A stretch of DNA of 42,587 nt from an uncultured Oscillospiraceae bacterium (GTDB taxonomy: Bacteria > Bacillota > Clostridia > Oscillospirales > Acutalibacteraceae), in assembly GCA_900546785.1 (NCBI GenBank), contig URED01000017.1, positions 1-42,587 on the forward strand, read 5' to 3'. Made by a program: the position numbers and the translations under genes. Below the pieces are notes generated by a model. It searched no databases. It saw only the letters and a program-made list of their open reading frames with translations, and was not told the DNA's origin. Below are positions 32,891 through 41,131 of this stretch, piece by piece; position 1 is the stretch's first letter, and each line of letters opens with the position of its first letter.

Positions 32891-33337
32891 ATGTTGCCAA
32901 GCATTTTCGGTGAAAATTTATTTGATGATATGTGGGACGATGTTTTTGATTCAATGTCCGCTTTTAACCGCCGCAATCCGCTGTACGGCAAGCACGGCAA
33001 GAACATGATGAAAACAGATGTTCGCGAGACCGATGATTCGTATGAGCTGGATATAGACCTTCCGGGATTCAAGAAGGACGAAGTAAAGGTTGATCTTAAA
33101 AACGGTTATTTGACGATCAGCGCCGCCAAAAGCCTTGAAAAAGAGAACGAAAAGAAGAACGCGCATTACATCCGTAAGGAGCGTTACTCCGGCCAGATGA
33201 CAAGAAGCTTTTATGTTGGCGAAGAGGTTGAGCCTAAAGATGTAAATGCAAAATTTGAGGACGGCATACTGAAATTAACGTTGCCCAAGGCGGAGCATAA
33301 AGAACTGCCGCCCAGCAGCTCCATAAGCATCGAATAA
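32891..33337 (+). CDS. Small heat-shock protein, Hsp20/alpha-crystallin family
   Basis: 148 residues, typical size. N-terminal arm with FDDMWDDVFD, alpha-crystallin domain about 40-135 (VRETDDSYELDIDLPGFKKD, YLTISA, RSFYVGEEV, FEDGILKLTLPK) and a C-terminal tail with the ISI anchor motif (SISIE). An ATP-independent holdase that keeps unfolding proteins soluble. GGAGGA (32878-32883) seven bases before the ATG. Under CIRCE/HrcA control and followed by a terminator, so a one-gene heat-shock unit. Confidence 0.95.
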   Translation: MLPSIFGENLFDDMWDDVFDSMSAFNRRNPLYGKHGKNMMKTDVRETDDSYELDIDLPGFKKDEVKVDLKNGYLTISAAKSLEKENEKKNAHYIRKERYSGQMTRSFYVGEEVEPKDVNAKFEDGILKLTLPKAEHKELPPSSSISIE

Positions 33338-33344
33338 CAGCATC

Positions 33345-33376
33345 AAAGCAGTCGGGAAACCGGCTGCTTTTTTTAT
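33345..33376 (+). terminator. hsp20 terminator
   Basis: Eleven-bp stem with one G-U pair (33345-33355 with 33360-33370), GAAA tetraloop, then T-run. Confidence 0.85.
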
Positions 33377-33406
33377 TTTGCCTGTTTTGCAAGGCGCAAA
33401 AATCTT

Positions 33407-34825
33407 TCAATAGCTCAGGCTTAGGCGGTTTTCCCCTGCTCTGCCGCCGAAGCGCACCATACCTTCACCGGGCACATATATGATATTTGCGTTTTCAGCG
33501 CTTTCGGAACACGCCTCTTTTTGATTCCACAGCAGTGTAAAACTTCTGTTTTTTGAATCCGTACGGATCTCCTGTATATCGCCGCACACAGCCGCCGGGT
33601 ACGGGCGGTTGAAAACGGAAAGCAGTTTTTTATCCGTAAATTCCATTCCCCAATAAATACTGCTCCATTTATACTTTTCAAAAGCATTCATAATATGATC
33701 GATATGCGCAAGGCTTTTTCCGCCGCTTTGGGCGCCGCCCCACTCGCCCATTACCACCGGGACATTCATTTTGAGCTGGTTTTCGCGGATCCTGCCAAGG
33801 ATAAAGGCGATCCGTTCATTGCTGCAAAATTTATTATACAGCGGAGAATCGATAAAAATATCATACGCATGCGGCGAATAGACTGAATTCGCGGGCGGCG
33901 TAATACAAAACGGTATGCCAAGATTGGAATAATAGCTGTGCTCAAAAACGCAAAAGCCGCAATCCACCTCTTTGCCAAGCCTGTTTATAAAAGGCTGATA
34001 ATATTTTTCCGAAAATTCGGAGATTATATCCTCCTTGCCGTCCACAAGCAGTGCAAATCTCTTTTTATCATCAAGCATATCCAGTAATTTTACAAGCCCG
34101 GGATATGTTCTTATGATCGAGAGCAATTTGGCGGCAGCAAGAAGCATGCCTGACTTTTCCCTGCCGTTTCTGAAGCATGAGTGAAAATCTATATTTTTGC
34201 CCGCGGCTTTGGAAACGCCGTTTAAGATATTTAAAAACACTTCCCTGCCGCCGCTTTGGGGATAAGGCTCATTAAAATAATCGCAGCCGAAAATATTGGT
34301 GCAGCCGGAAAAAGAATCCGCAAGAAATCTCCAGCAGTTTATAAAATCATCCTGAACACCGTTTTTGTTTTCCCAAAAATCCGCAAAGGCGCGCTGCACG
34401 CCCTCCATATAAAAATAGCCCTCCGCCCATATTGCAATCGGCTTTTTACTTTTCAGAGAAGGATCCACTGCCCAATCAGGCGCGCCGTCCCCGTGAAAAT
34501 AATGCGAAAACAGGTCCTGGTGCATATCGGGCATAACGTAGATACCTTCCGCCTCGCACCGCAGAGCGAATTCACGCAGGATCTCCGCCATGTCACGGCT
34601 GTACTCTCCCCTGCGCTCTTCAAGCGCCGCCCATGTTATACCGAGGCGCACAATATTCACGCCGTTATTCTTCAGATTCCGAATCACTTTCTTTTTAAGC
34701 AGTTTCTTTTTCGTCTCCGGCAGATCCGGCTTTTTGAACTTCAGGCAGATATTGACGCCGCGAAAAATACGCTGTCTGCCGCATTTATCTCGTATATCCA
34801 AGCCTTCGCAATATAATTGATTCAT
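33407..34825 (-). CDS. Glycoside hydrolase family 5, endoglycoceramidase-like
   Basis: 472 residues, no signal peptide. TIM-barrel cellulase superfamily: RGVNICLK at the first strand, NIVRLGITW, MPDMHQDLFSHYFHGDGAPDW, YFNEPYP with the acid/base Glu (about residue 186), and VVMGEWGGAQSG with the nucleophile Glu (about 361). The DMHQD and GDGAPDW pairing is typical of endoglycoceramidase-related GH5 enzymes, which cut the glycan from glycosphingolipids; this enzyme lacks an export signal, so substrate is open. A short strand-rich C-terminal domain follows. GGAGAGGGATCT before the ATG. Confidence 0.85.
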   Translation of the reverse strand: MNQLYCEGLDIRDKCGRQRIFRGVNICLKFKKPDLPETKKKLLKKKVIRNLKNNGVNIVRLGITWAALEERRGEYSRDMAEILREFALRCEAEGIYVMPDMHQDLFSHYFHGDGAPDWAVDPSLKSKKPIAIWAEGYFYMEGVQRAFADFWENKNGVQDDFINCWRFLADSFSGCTNIFGCDYFNEPYPQSGGREVFLNILNGVSKAAGKNIDFHSCFRNGREKSGMLLAAAKLLSIIRTYPGLVKLLDMLDDKKRFALLVDGKEDIISEFSEKYYQPFINRLGKEVDCGFCVFEHSYYSNLGIPFCITPPANSVYSPHAYDIFIDSPLYNKFCSNERIAFILGRIRENQLKMNVPVVMGEWGGAQSGGKSLAHIDHIMNAFEKYKWSSIYWGMEFTDKKLLSVFNRPYPAAVCGDIQEIRTDSKNRSFTLLWNQKEACSESAENANIIYVPGEGMVRFGGRAGENRLSLSY

Positions 34826-34914
34826 AGATCCCTCTCCGGCGTTCTGCCGCCATTCTTATAGTAAATACCACTTTATATTATATTGCAGGATACGATTTTT
34901 TGCAAGGCGAAAAA

Positions 34915-34946
34915 ACAGAAAAAATCCCCCGCATAAGCAGGGGATC
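34915..34946 (-). terminator. thiT terminator
   Basis: ATCCCC-C-GC (34924-34932) pairs with GC-A-GGGGAT (34937-34945); minus-strand T-run follows. It lies 20 bases past the thiT stop. Confidence 0.75.
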
Positions 34947-34966
34947 TTGGAATCTCGGGTTTGCAA

Positions 34967-35569
34967 TCAAGCATTTTCTTTTTTTCTTTTTCTAATAAGC
35001 GTAGGACTGTTGAAATCCAGAACAAGGGAAAGAACAATTACGCCGACTACGGTAATGATGCCCTCAAACAGCATATAAAAACCGTTGTAACCGAAGCTGT
35101 AAGCCCAAACGGACTGCCACCCGTCAGCATATTCGCCCCAAATCGTTACGCCGGAAATAAAGTGGCATATAAATCTGAAAAGGGATGCGAAAGCACCGCC
35201 GAGCGCAAGTGCAACGGTCTGGTTCTTAACCGCTTTTCTGAAAAGCGCACCGCCGATACCGAGGCACGCAAAAGCTACAACATAATCCGCAAGGATAAGA
35301 ATTATGTAAGAACCGATCCCCTGCACATAGGCAAAATTGCCGAGACCCTGAAGCAGCATTTGCAGAATACCGTGGATAATACCCGTACCTGCGCCCCACT
35401 TCATGCCGTAGCGGTAACCGATTATAACGATGGGCACCTGGCTGAACGCGGTGATGGAGCCGCCCATGGGCGCGTTGAAGATCGTTACATAGGAAAGCAA
35501 GGTCGCAAGAGCGATCATGATAGCGGTTTCGGTAATTTTTTGTGTTTTGCTTATCTGTGAATTTGCCAT
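34967..35569 (-). CDS. thiT: Thiamine ECF transporter S component ThiT
   Basis: 200 residues, six membrane helices. The S (substrate-binding) subunit that takes up thiamine with the shared ECF ATPase module. PMGGSITAFSQVPI near helix 2 and FICHFISGVTIWGEYA are the ThiT-specific parts that line the thiamine pocket. The TPP riboswitch upstream confirms the substrate. The energy-coupling subunits are encoded elsewhere, as usual for group II ECF systems. Monocistronic between the riboswitch and its terminator. Confidence 0.94.
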   Translation of the reverse strand: MANSQISKTQKITETAIMIALATLLSYVTIFNAPMGGSITAFSQVPIVIIGYRYGMKWGAGTGIIHGILQMLLQGLGNFAYVQGIGSYIILILADYVVAFACLGIGGALFRKAVKNQTVALALGGAFASLFRFICHFISGVTIWGEYADGWQSVWAYSFGYNGFYMLFEGIITVVGVIVLSLVLDFNSPTLIRKRKKENA

Positions 35570-35625
35570 AGTTTAACTCCTTTCCGAAGCGCGTAAAAAC
35601 CGCCTCAAATTCTCAACAAGTCAAA

Positions 35626-35740
35626 AGAAAAGCCCCGTTTATACAGAACGGGGCGCAGAATTTGCTTACACAGTCTCCGCTGCCCGTGCTAACGGGCAGG
35701 TCGAAGGGTATGATCTCAGCCTTTCGGCACCCCTGACTTA
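35626..35740 (-). promoter_or_regulatory. TPP riboswitch with terminator expression platform
   Basis: The minus-strand RNA reads GGGGTGCC...GGCTGAGATCATACCCTTC then ACCTG, a P4-type hairpin (CTGCCCG/CGGGCAG) and GCGGAGACTG, the thi-box aptamer (about 35672-35739). A terminator follows: GCCCCGTT (35647-35654, read from plus) with AACGGGGC and TTTTCTTTT. Bound thiamine pyrophosphate should favour termination, so thiT is off when thiamine is plentiful. Confidence 0.93.
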
Positions 35741-35753
35741 TTAAGTTATACCT

Positions 35754-35782
35754 ATTATAATGCGCGCGGCATAATTTGTCAA
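35754..35782 (-). promoter_or_regulatory. thiT promoter
   Basis: Minus-strand TTGACA (35777-35782), 17-base spacer, TATAAT (35754-35759): a perfect consensus ahead of the riboswitch. Between here and the nrdD control region (35783-35990) I see no gene. Confidence 0.85.
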
Positions 35783-35993
35783 CAAAAAGCGTGCGCGGAA
35801 ATGCAAGATAAAAGTTACCAAAGTATTTGCGCAGGCGAATTATACGAATTGTACTTGCCGGCTGTAACTTTTTCTGCCGAAAATCGGAGTATAAATGTTA
35901 AAACGACGTGAATACAAGCCAAAAACAGACAAAATGGGCCACAAAAAGCAAAATCTACATATCGTTTATTTTTTTGATTTTTTCAAAAAATTC

Positions 35994-36054
35994 CACAATA
36001 TCTTGTGATTTTTTTGAATTGTGTATTGACATTGCCACTAGATTTTGGTATTAT
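35994..36054 (+). promoter_or_regulatory. nrdDG promoter with two NrdR boxes
   Basis: Box 1 is CACAATATCTTGTG (35994-36007), close to the NrdR consensus. Box 2, CACTAGATTTTGG (36036-36048), is weaker. Their centres are 42 bases apart, four helical turns, as NrdR needs for paired binding. The promoter TTGACA (36026-36031), 17-base spacer, TATTAT (36049-36054) holds box 2 in its spacer. Bound NrdR (dATP form) would repress nrdD. Confidence 0.75.
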
Positions 36055-36132
36055 GTAAAAGCGACATACAGTTTGTGTAACGGTTTTGTAATATTTTAAA
36101 CTGTATTGTAACTTTTAGCGGAGGTGAATGGA

Positions 36133-38307
36133 ATGAAGATTATAAAGAGAAACGGCTCCGAGGCGGAATTTGACCTCTCCAAGATCATCGCTGCGGTCAC
36201 AAAGGCAAACGCGGCATGCGAAAAAGAAGAACTTACCCCCTCCCAGATCAGGGATATTGCCGAATTCGTTGAATTCAAGATCATGAAGGCGGCACGTGCC
36301 CTTTCCGTTGAAGAGATTCAGGACATTGTTGAAAACCAGATCATGGCGCAGGGCGCGTTCGAGGTTGCAAAAAGGTATGTTAAGTACCGCTATAACCGCT
36401 CGCTCATAAGAAAGAGCAATACAACGGACGAGCAGATCCTTACCCTTATCGAATGCAACAATGAGGAAGTTAAGCAGGAGAATTCAAACAAGAACCCCAC
36501 CGTAAACAGCGTGCAGCGCGATTACATGGCGGGCGAGGTCTCAAAAGACCTTACCAAGAGGATCCTTTTGCCGCAGGATATCGTTGAGGCGCATGAGAAC
36601 GGGCTTATCCACTTCCATGACGCGGATTACTTTGCGCAGCATATGCACAACTGCGATCTTGTTAACCTTGAGGATATGCTGCAAAACGGCACGGTAATCA
36701 GCGGCACGATGATAGAAAAGCCGCACACCTTCTCCACCGCCTGCAACATTGCAACGCAGATCATAGCGCAGATCGCCTCCAGCCAATACGGCGGGCAGAG
36801 CATCAGCCTTGCGCATCTTGCGCCCTTTGTTGACCTCAGCAGGCAGAAATTCAGAAAAGACGTTCGTGCGGAGCTTGAAGAAGCAGGCATAGAGCCGACC
36901 GATGAGGAGATAAACAAGATCACCGAAATGCGCGTAAAGAGCGAGATAAAGCGCGGCGTACAGACGATCCAGTATCAGGTAATCACCCTGATGACCACCA
37001 ACGGCCAGGCGCCGTTCGTTACGGTGTTTATGTATCTGGACGAAGTGCCCGAGGGCAGAACGAGGGACGACCTTAAGCTGATCATAGAGGAAGTTCTGCA
37101 CCAGAGGATACAGGGCGTTAAAAACGAGAGCGGCGTTTGGATAACCCCGGCTTTCCCAAAGCTTATTTACGTGCTCGACGAAGATAATATCACGCCCGAT
37201 TCAAAATATTGGGATGTTACCTGCCTTGCCGCGAAATGCACGGCAAAGCGCATGGTGCCGGACTACATTTCCGCAAAGAAGATGCGCGAGCTGAAGATAG
37301 ACAAAAACGGCAACGGCAACGTTTACACCTGCATGGGCTGCCGTTCGTTCCTTACGCCTTATGTTGATCCCAAAACGAACAAGCCCAAGTATTACGGCAG
37401 ATTCAACCAGGGCGTTGTAACGATAAACCTTGTGGATATCGCCTGCTCTTCCGGCGGGGATATGACAAAATTCTGGAAGATATTTGACGAAAGACTTGAT
37501 CTTTGCTACCGTGCGCTTATGTGCCGCCACAACAGACTGCTTGGCACGCCGAGCGACGTGGCGCCCATTCTTTGGCAGTACGGCGCGCTTGCAAGGCTCA
37601 AGAAGGGCGAAACGATAGACAAACTGCTTTTCGGCGGATATTCAACCATTTCGCTCGGCTATGCGGGTCTTTACGAATGCGTTAAGTACATGACCGGCAA
37701 GAGCCATACGGATCCGGACGCTAAGGATTTTGCGCTTTCCGTTATGCAAAAGTTAAACGACGCATGCAAAACATGGAAACAGAAAGAAAATATCGACTTT
37801 TCCGTATACGGCACGCCGCTTGAATCCACCACATACAAATTTGCAAAGTGCCTGCAAAAGCGTTTCGGCAAGATCCCCGGCGTAACGGATAAGAATTATA
37901 TTACAAACAGCTATCACGTTCACGTTTCGGAAGAGATCGACGCATTCAAAAAGCTTGAATTTGAAGCGGAATTCCAAAATCTTTCCCCCGGCGGCGCGAT
38001 CAGCTATGTTGAAGTTCCGAATATGCAAAACAACATTCCTGCCGTACTCTCCGTTATGCAGTATATTTACAACCATATTATGTATGCGGAGTTGAATACA
38101 AAGAGCGATTACTGCCAGGTCTGCGGCTATGACGGTGAGATAAAGATCGTTGAGGAGAACGGCAAGCTTGTTTGGCGATGCCCCAACTGCGGCAACGAAG
38201 ATCAGAGCAAGATGAACGTTGCACGCCGAACCTGCGGATACATAGGCACACAGTATTGGAACCAGGGCAGAACGCAGGAGATAAGAGACAGGGTGCTTCA
38301 CCTGTAA
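36133..38307 (+). CDS. nrdD: Anaerobic ribonucleoside-triphosphate reductase
   Basis: 724 residues. Class III reductase: makes dNTPs from NTPs by a glycyl radical, destroyed by oxygen. N-terminal ATP-cone (KIIKRNGSEAEFDLSKI) binds the allosteric effector; the zinc site is CQVCG (Cys661, 664) with CPNCG (683, 686); RRTCGYIG near the C-terminus holds the radical glycine (Gly702). Start taken at ATG 36133, with GGAGGTGA just before; the GTG at 36124 lies inside that ribosome site. First gene of nrdDG, under NrdR boxes. Confidence 0.97.
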   Translation: MKIIKRNGSEAEFDLSKIIAAVTKANAACEKEELTPSQIRDIAEFVEFKIMKAARALSVEEIQDIVENQIMAQGAFEVAKRYVKYRYNRSLIRKSNTTDEQILTLIECNNEEVKQENSNKNPTVNSVQRDYMAGEVSKDLTKRILLPQDIVEAHENGLIHFHDADYFAQHMHNCDLVNLEDMLQNGTVISGTMIEKPHTFSTACNIATQIIAQIASSQYGGQSISLAHLAPFVDLSRQKFRKDVRAELEEAGIEPTDEEINKITEMRVKSEIKRGVQTIQYQVITLMTTNGQAPFVTVFMYLDEVPEGRTRDDLKLIIEEVLHQRIQGVKNESGVWITPAFPKLIYVLDEDNITPDSKYWDVTCLAAKCTAKRMVPDYISAKKMRELKIDKNGNGNVYTCMGCRSFLTPYVDPKTNKPKYYGRFNQGVVTINLVDIACSSGGDMTKFWKIFDERLDLCYRALMCRHNRLLGTPSDVAPILWQYGALARLKKGETIDKLLFGGYSTISLGYAGLYECVKYMTGKSHTDPDAKDFALSVMQKLNDACKTWKQKENIDFSVYGTPLESTTYKFAKCLQKRFGKIPGVTDKNYITNSYHVHVSEEIDAFKKLEFEAEFQNLSPGGAISYVEVPNMQNNIPAVLSVMQYIYNHIMYAELNTKSDYCQVCGYDGEIKIVEENGKLVWRCPNCGNEDQSKMNVARRTCGYIGTQYWNQGRTQEIRDRVLHL

Positions 38308-38328
38308 GCCCTAAACACAAAAAGGAGC

Positions 38329-38359
38329 GGGAGCGCCGAGGGGCGCTCCCTTTTGTTTT
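38329..38359 (+). terminator. Strong hairpin between nrdD and nrdG
   Basis: Nine-bp all-GC-rich stem (38329-38337 with 38342-38350), four-base loop, then TTTTGTTTTG. It has every mark of an intrinsic terminator yet stands between two genes that work as a pair. Confidence 0.75.
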
Positions 38360-38362
38360 GAT

Positions 38363-38887
38363 ATGAACATTGCAGAGATAAAAACGAACGATATTGCAAA
38401 CGGAGAGGGCGTGCGCACGTCTGTTTTCGTTTCAGGCTGCCGCCACCGCTGCCCCGAATGTTTCAATGAGATCGCCTGGGATTTTGAATACGGAAAAGAA
38501 TGGAACAAGGAAACGCTGGAATACATACTTTCCTCCTGCGAGCCGCCTTGGATCGCAGGGCTTTCCGTATTGGGCGGGGAACCGTTTGAGCCGGAAAACC
38601 AAAACGGCGTGCTTGAACTGCTGAAAGCGTTTAAAGCGCGCTACCCGCTAAAGACCGTTTGGTGCTACAGCGGGTTTACGCTTGAACAGCTTTTGGGCAA
38701 AGAAAAAAGCCGCGCGGCGACCGAAACGGCAAAAGAGATGCTGAAATACATAGATATTCTTGTGGACGGGCGCTTTGAACAGGAACTGAAAAACATTTCG
38801 CTGGTATTCAGAGGCTCTGAGAACCAGCGTGTAATCGACCTACAAAAAACGCTGAAAACAGGTGAAATTACGCTTTATCTTGAATAA
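38363..38887 (+). CDS. nrdG: Anaerobic NTP reductase activating protein (radical SAM)
   Basis: 174 residues. NrdG uses SAM and a [4Fe-4S] cluster on Cys26-x3-Cys30-x2-Cys33 (CRHRCPEC) to place the glycyl radical on NrdD. SVLGGEPFEPEN is the SAM-binding GGE motif, and VWCYSGFTLEQL is typical of the NrdG/PflA family. It follows nrdD by 55 bases, but a strong terminator hairpin lies in between and no ribosome site is visible before the ATG (TTTTGTTTTGAT precedes it), so its output may be much lower than that of NrdD. Confidence 0.95.
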   Translation: MNIAEIKTNDIANGEGVRTSVFVSGCRHRCPECFNEIAWDFEYGKEWNKETLEYILSSCEPPWIAGLSVLGGEPFEPENQNGVLELLKAFKARYPLKTVWCYSGFTLEQLLGKEKSRAATETAKEMLKYIDILVDGRFEQELKNISLVFRGSENQRVIDLQKTLKTGEITLYLE

Positions 38888-38891
38888 CACT

Positions 38892-38925
38892 AAGGGCATT
38901 GCCGAAACGGCTCTGCCCTTTTGTT
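38892..38925 (+). terminator. nrdG terminator
   Basis: AAGGGCA (38892-38898) with TGCCCTT (38914-38920), inner GCCG/CGGC stem, then TTTTGTTTT. Confidence 0.8.
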
Positions 38926-38944
38926 TTGCATGCTTTTACATGTG

Positions 38945-39289
38945 TTACCTTACCGGCGTATAGTCCATTTCGGATTCCTCGTCCGTTGCCTCCAGCTTGA
39001 ATATTACGGGGCGCAGACCGTCGTTACAGCTGCATATGGCAACGCCGGGCGTTCTGATCCAGTCGCCGTAATAGAAAACGTCATCGCCCGCGCCGTGGGC
39101 AAGCGCAAAAACATACTGGTATATGGCTTTTCACGCCTCATCGCAAAAGCCCTGCGGTTTTGCGTAATCCGCATAAAAGACCTGCCCCGCCTTCATCATA
39201 GGGCATGCCGTAAGCCCTTCTGCCCCATACTCCTTGGCAAGCTCCTGATCGAGCGTAGTTTTCAAAACGGTTATCTTTACCTTTTTCAT
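38945..39289 (-). pseudogene. TIGR04076-type small protein interrupted by in-frame TGA
   Basis: 115 codons from ATG at 39289 (GAGGG six bases upstream) to TAA at 38945. The frame reads MKKVKITVLKTTLDQELAKE, CPMMKAGQVFYADY and GFCDEA, then TGA (39131-39133), then KAIYQYVFALAHGAGDD, YYGDWIRTPGVAICSCNDGL and VIFKLEATD. Both halves fit the TIGR04076 family (small, Cys-conserved, function unknown), whose members have Trp at the stop position (EAWKAIY). One G-to-A change of TGG explains it. No frameshift and otherwise intact, so the lesion is recent, a sequencing error, or read through. Other genes here use TGA as a normal stop. Confidence 0.85.
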
Positions 39290-39329
39290 ATCTATCCCTC
39301 ACCATTTTATACTCTTACTATAACAAATC

Positions 39330-39360
39330 AGCCGCGAAAATGCAACAGCACTCCGCGGCT
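39330..39360 (-). terminator. Hairpin after the MBL gene
   Basis: AGCCGCG (39330-39336) pairs with CGCGGCT (39354-39360), 17-base loop. On the minus strand it follows the MBL stop by a few bases, with only a weak T-rich tail (GATTTGTTATAG). Confidence 0.45.
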
Positions 39361-39365
39361 TGAAA

Positions 39366-40217
39366 CTACATGATATTTGTTTCTATATTGATCTTTCCGT
39401 TTTCAAACACGGCTTTTATACCGCCGCATTCAACGGAGGTATAAACGGCCGCATGCGTATACTTTTTGAGCCTTGCGGCAACCGTTTTATGCACATTCTT
39501 TTTTTCATTCAGGATAACGGCTATATCGGGATCAAGCGTTTGGAGCCACATCCTGGACGAGGAATATTCATATCCGTGGTGGCCGACTTTAAGAAGATCT
39601 ACCTTGCCGACCTGCTTTGAGATCTTTTTTTCGCCGCCGCATTTTATGTTCATATCCCCGGCGAGCAGCGCACGGCAGCCGCCGCATTCCACAAGCGTTA
39701 CAACGGAATTTTCATTTTCACCCGTTTTTCTGCGCCTGTGCACCGGCGAACCGTTGAAAAACGTTACTTTAAGCTCTCCCAACATAAGGGAATAACCTTC
39801 AAAATCCTCGCATATCGGCACGCCTTTCTTTACAAGCGCGTCATGCATCTGGGTATAGACCTCTTGATTATCCCACTGGGTGCGTTCAAAAAAATTTATG
39901 CCGCTTTGGTCATAAGGCTTTAAAAATGCTTTTTCTATAATAATTTTATCGTTCAGGATAACGGTATCGAAACCGCCGATGTGATCCGAATGGGCATGCG
40001 TACCGAGTACGAAATCCAAACGGACGATCCCGTCCTTCCCCGCGCAGTTTTTCAACAGGTACTCCACGACCTGCTCCTCGTACCCGGGGTAATTCAGCAG
40101 CGGTTTATTCGGCGGATAATCGGTATCCTCCGCCGCGTCTATCATGGCAAAATGCGCGCCGCTCTGGAGGATTATGCAATCCGAAGCACCGGTCTTGAGA
40201 AAATGGATACAGTTCAT
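39366..40217 (-). CDS. ComEC-like MBL-fold metallohydrolase
   Basis: 283 residues, no signal peptide. Metallo-beta-lactamase fold with the metal motif HAHSDH (His74, 76, Asp78, His79), LLAGDMN and LKVGHHGYEYSSS, as in the stand-alone relatives of the ComEC C-terminal domain, which are thought to be phosphodiesterases or nucleases. Substrate unknown. Its ATG overlaps the TGA of the HAD gene by four bases, so the two are co-translated. Confidence 0.88.
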   Translation of the reverse strand: MNCIHFLKTGASDCIILQSGAHFAMIDAAEDTDYPPNKPLLNYPGYEEQVVEYLLKNCAGKDGIVRLDFVLGTHAHSDHIGGFDTVILNDKIIIEKAFLKPYDQSGINFFERTQWDNQEVYTQMHDALVKKGVPICEDFEGYSLMLGELKVTFFNGSPVHRRRKTGENENSVVTLVECGGCRALLAGDMNIKCGGEKKISKQVGKVDLLKVGHHGYEYSSSRMWLQTLDPDIAVILNEKKNVHKTVAARLKKYTHAAVYTSVECGGIKAVFENGKINIETNIM

Positions 40218-41044
40218 ACAAGCACTTTCTTTCCTACGATTTCTTCAAGACAGCATAACACATTTTCTTCGTTTGAGCAAATAACGCCTTCGCTGACGGC
40301 TTTCAGCTCCGGGCAGGCATTTGAAACGGCAAACCCAAATTTTGCGGCGGCAAAAAGAGGAAGATCGTTTTTACTGTCGCCCACGGCGATCACACTGCCG
40401 GGATCAAATCCCTCTATTCGGCAGAGCTGCAAAAGCCCTGTGCCCTTATTTACGCCGCCATTCATAATTTCAAGGTTATTGCGCATAGAGGTGGTGATCT
40501 GAAGCTCCGGAAAACAGGCTTTTATTCTGTGCCTACATTCCGCTCTTTCCTGCATATCGCGGAAAAAGACGTCAAACATCTCAAGCTCAAGCCCGGGATG
40601 GCAGATCATGCCCTCCAGATTGCCAACCGGTTTACGGCTTCTGCGAAGCTCCGGCAGATAGTCCGTATCAATACGGTAGCGCGAAAACGCCCTTTCATTA
40701 AATTTTGCCGCGTCAACAAGCGGTATCCCTTTTGCATAAAGCTCTATAAAGGTTTTTGCATGATTCAGTATTCTGAACACACCGGCAGCAGTCTGCGGGC
40801 TGAAATAATTGGAATAGATCACGCCCGCGCCTCTTTTATAGACCGCAGCGCCGTTTGAATAGATGATGTAGTCTATATATTCACATTCCAGCAGCTTCTG
40901 CGGTATCTCAAAAAAAGTGCGCCCGGTTGCGATCACCGTTTTTATTCCGTTTTTATAAAGCCTTTTAACTGCGTCCAGATTCTCGCTGCTGACGCTTATG
41001 CTGTCTGACAGCAGGGTGCCGTCAAGATCGGTTGCAATGATCAT
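40214..41044 (-). CDS. Cof-type HAD-IIB phosphatase
   Basis: 276 residues. Haloacid dehalogenase fold with DLDGT (Asp6 nucleophile, Asp8), ATGRT for motif II, then the C2B cap and NKGTGL plus VGDSKNDLPLF (motif IV). Such enzymes remove phosphate from sugar phosphates, flavin or other small metabolites; substrate cannot be deduced. GGGAG/AAAGG lies before the ATG. Followed by the overlapping MBL gene. Confidence 0.92.
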   Translation of the reverse strand: MIIATDLDGTLLSDSISVSSENLDAVKRLYKNGIKTVIATGRTFFEIPQKLLECEYIDYIIYSNGAAVYKRGAGVIYSNYFSPQTAAGVFRILNHAKTFIELYAKGIPLVDAAKFNERAFSRYRIDTDYLPELRRSRKPVGNLEGMICHPGLELEMFDVFFRDMQERAECRHRIKACFPELQITTSMRNNLEIMNGGVNKGTGLLQLCRIEGFDPGSVIAVGDSKNDLPLFAAAKFGFAVSNACPELKAVSEGVICSNEENVLCCLEEIVGKKVLV

Positions 41045-41070
41045 TTGCCTTTCTCCCGAAAGTCCCCCGC

Positions 41071-41131
41071 TTAAGCAAGAGAGGTGAATCCGAAACCGTT
41101 TTTTATGGGCGGATTTACCTCTCTTGCTTAA
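41071..41131. repeat. 22-bp inverted repeat over the end of a GtrA gene
   Basis: 41071-41092 and 41110-41131 are inverted copies with one mismatch, around a 17-base centre. The right arm includes the stop and last codons of the gene ending at 41115. On the minus strand no T-run follows, so it is not an ordinary terminator, though it may stall transcription or guard the RNA 3' end before the HAD gene. Confidence 0.8.

Noticed and set aside
32761..32913. Small frame MNLKESKAPK in the hsp20 leader
   Set aside because: Its ATG is at the predicted transcript start with no ribosome site, and it overlaps the hsp20 start in another frame.
38921..39373. 150-codon plus-strand frame
   Set aside because: Shadow of the interrupted TIGR04076 gene on the minus strand, and it starts inside the nrdG terminator region.
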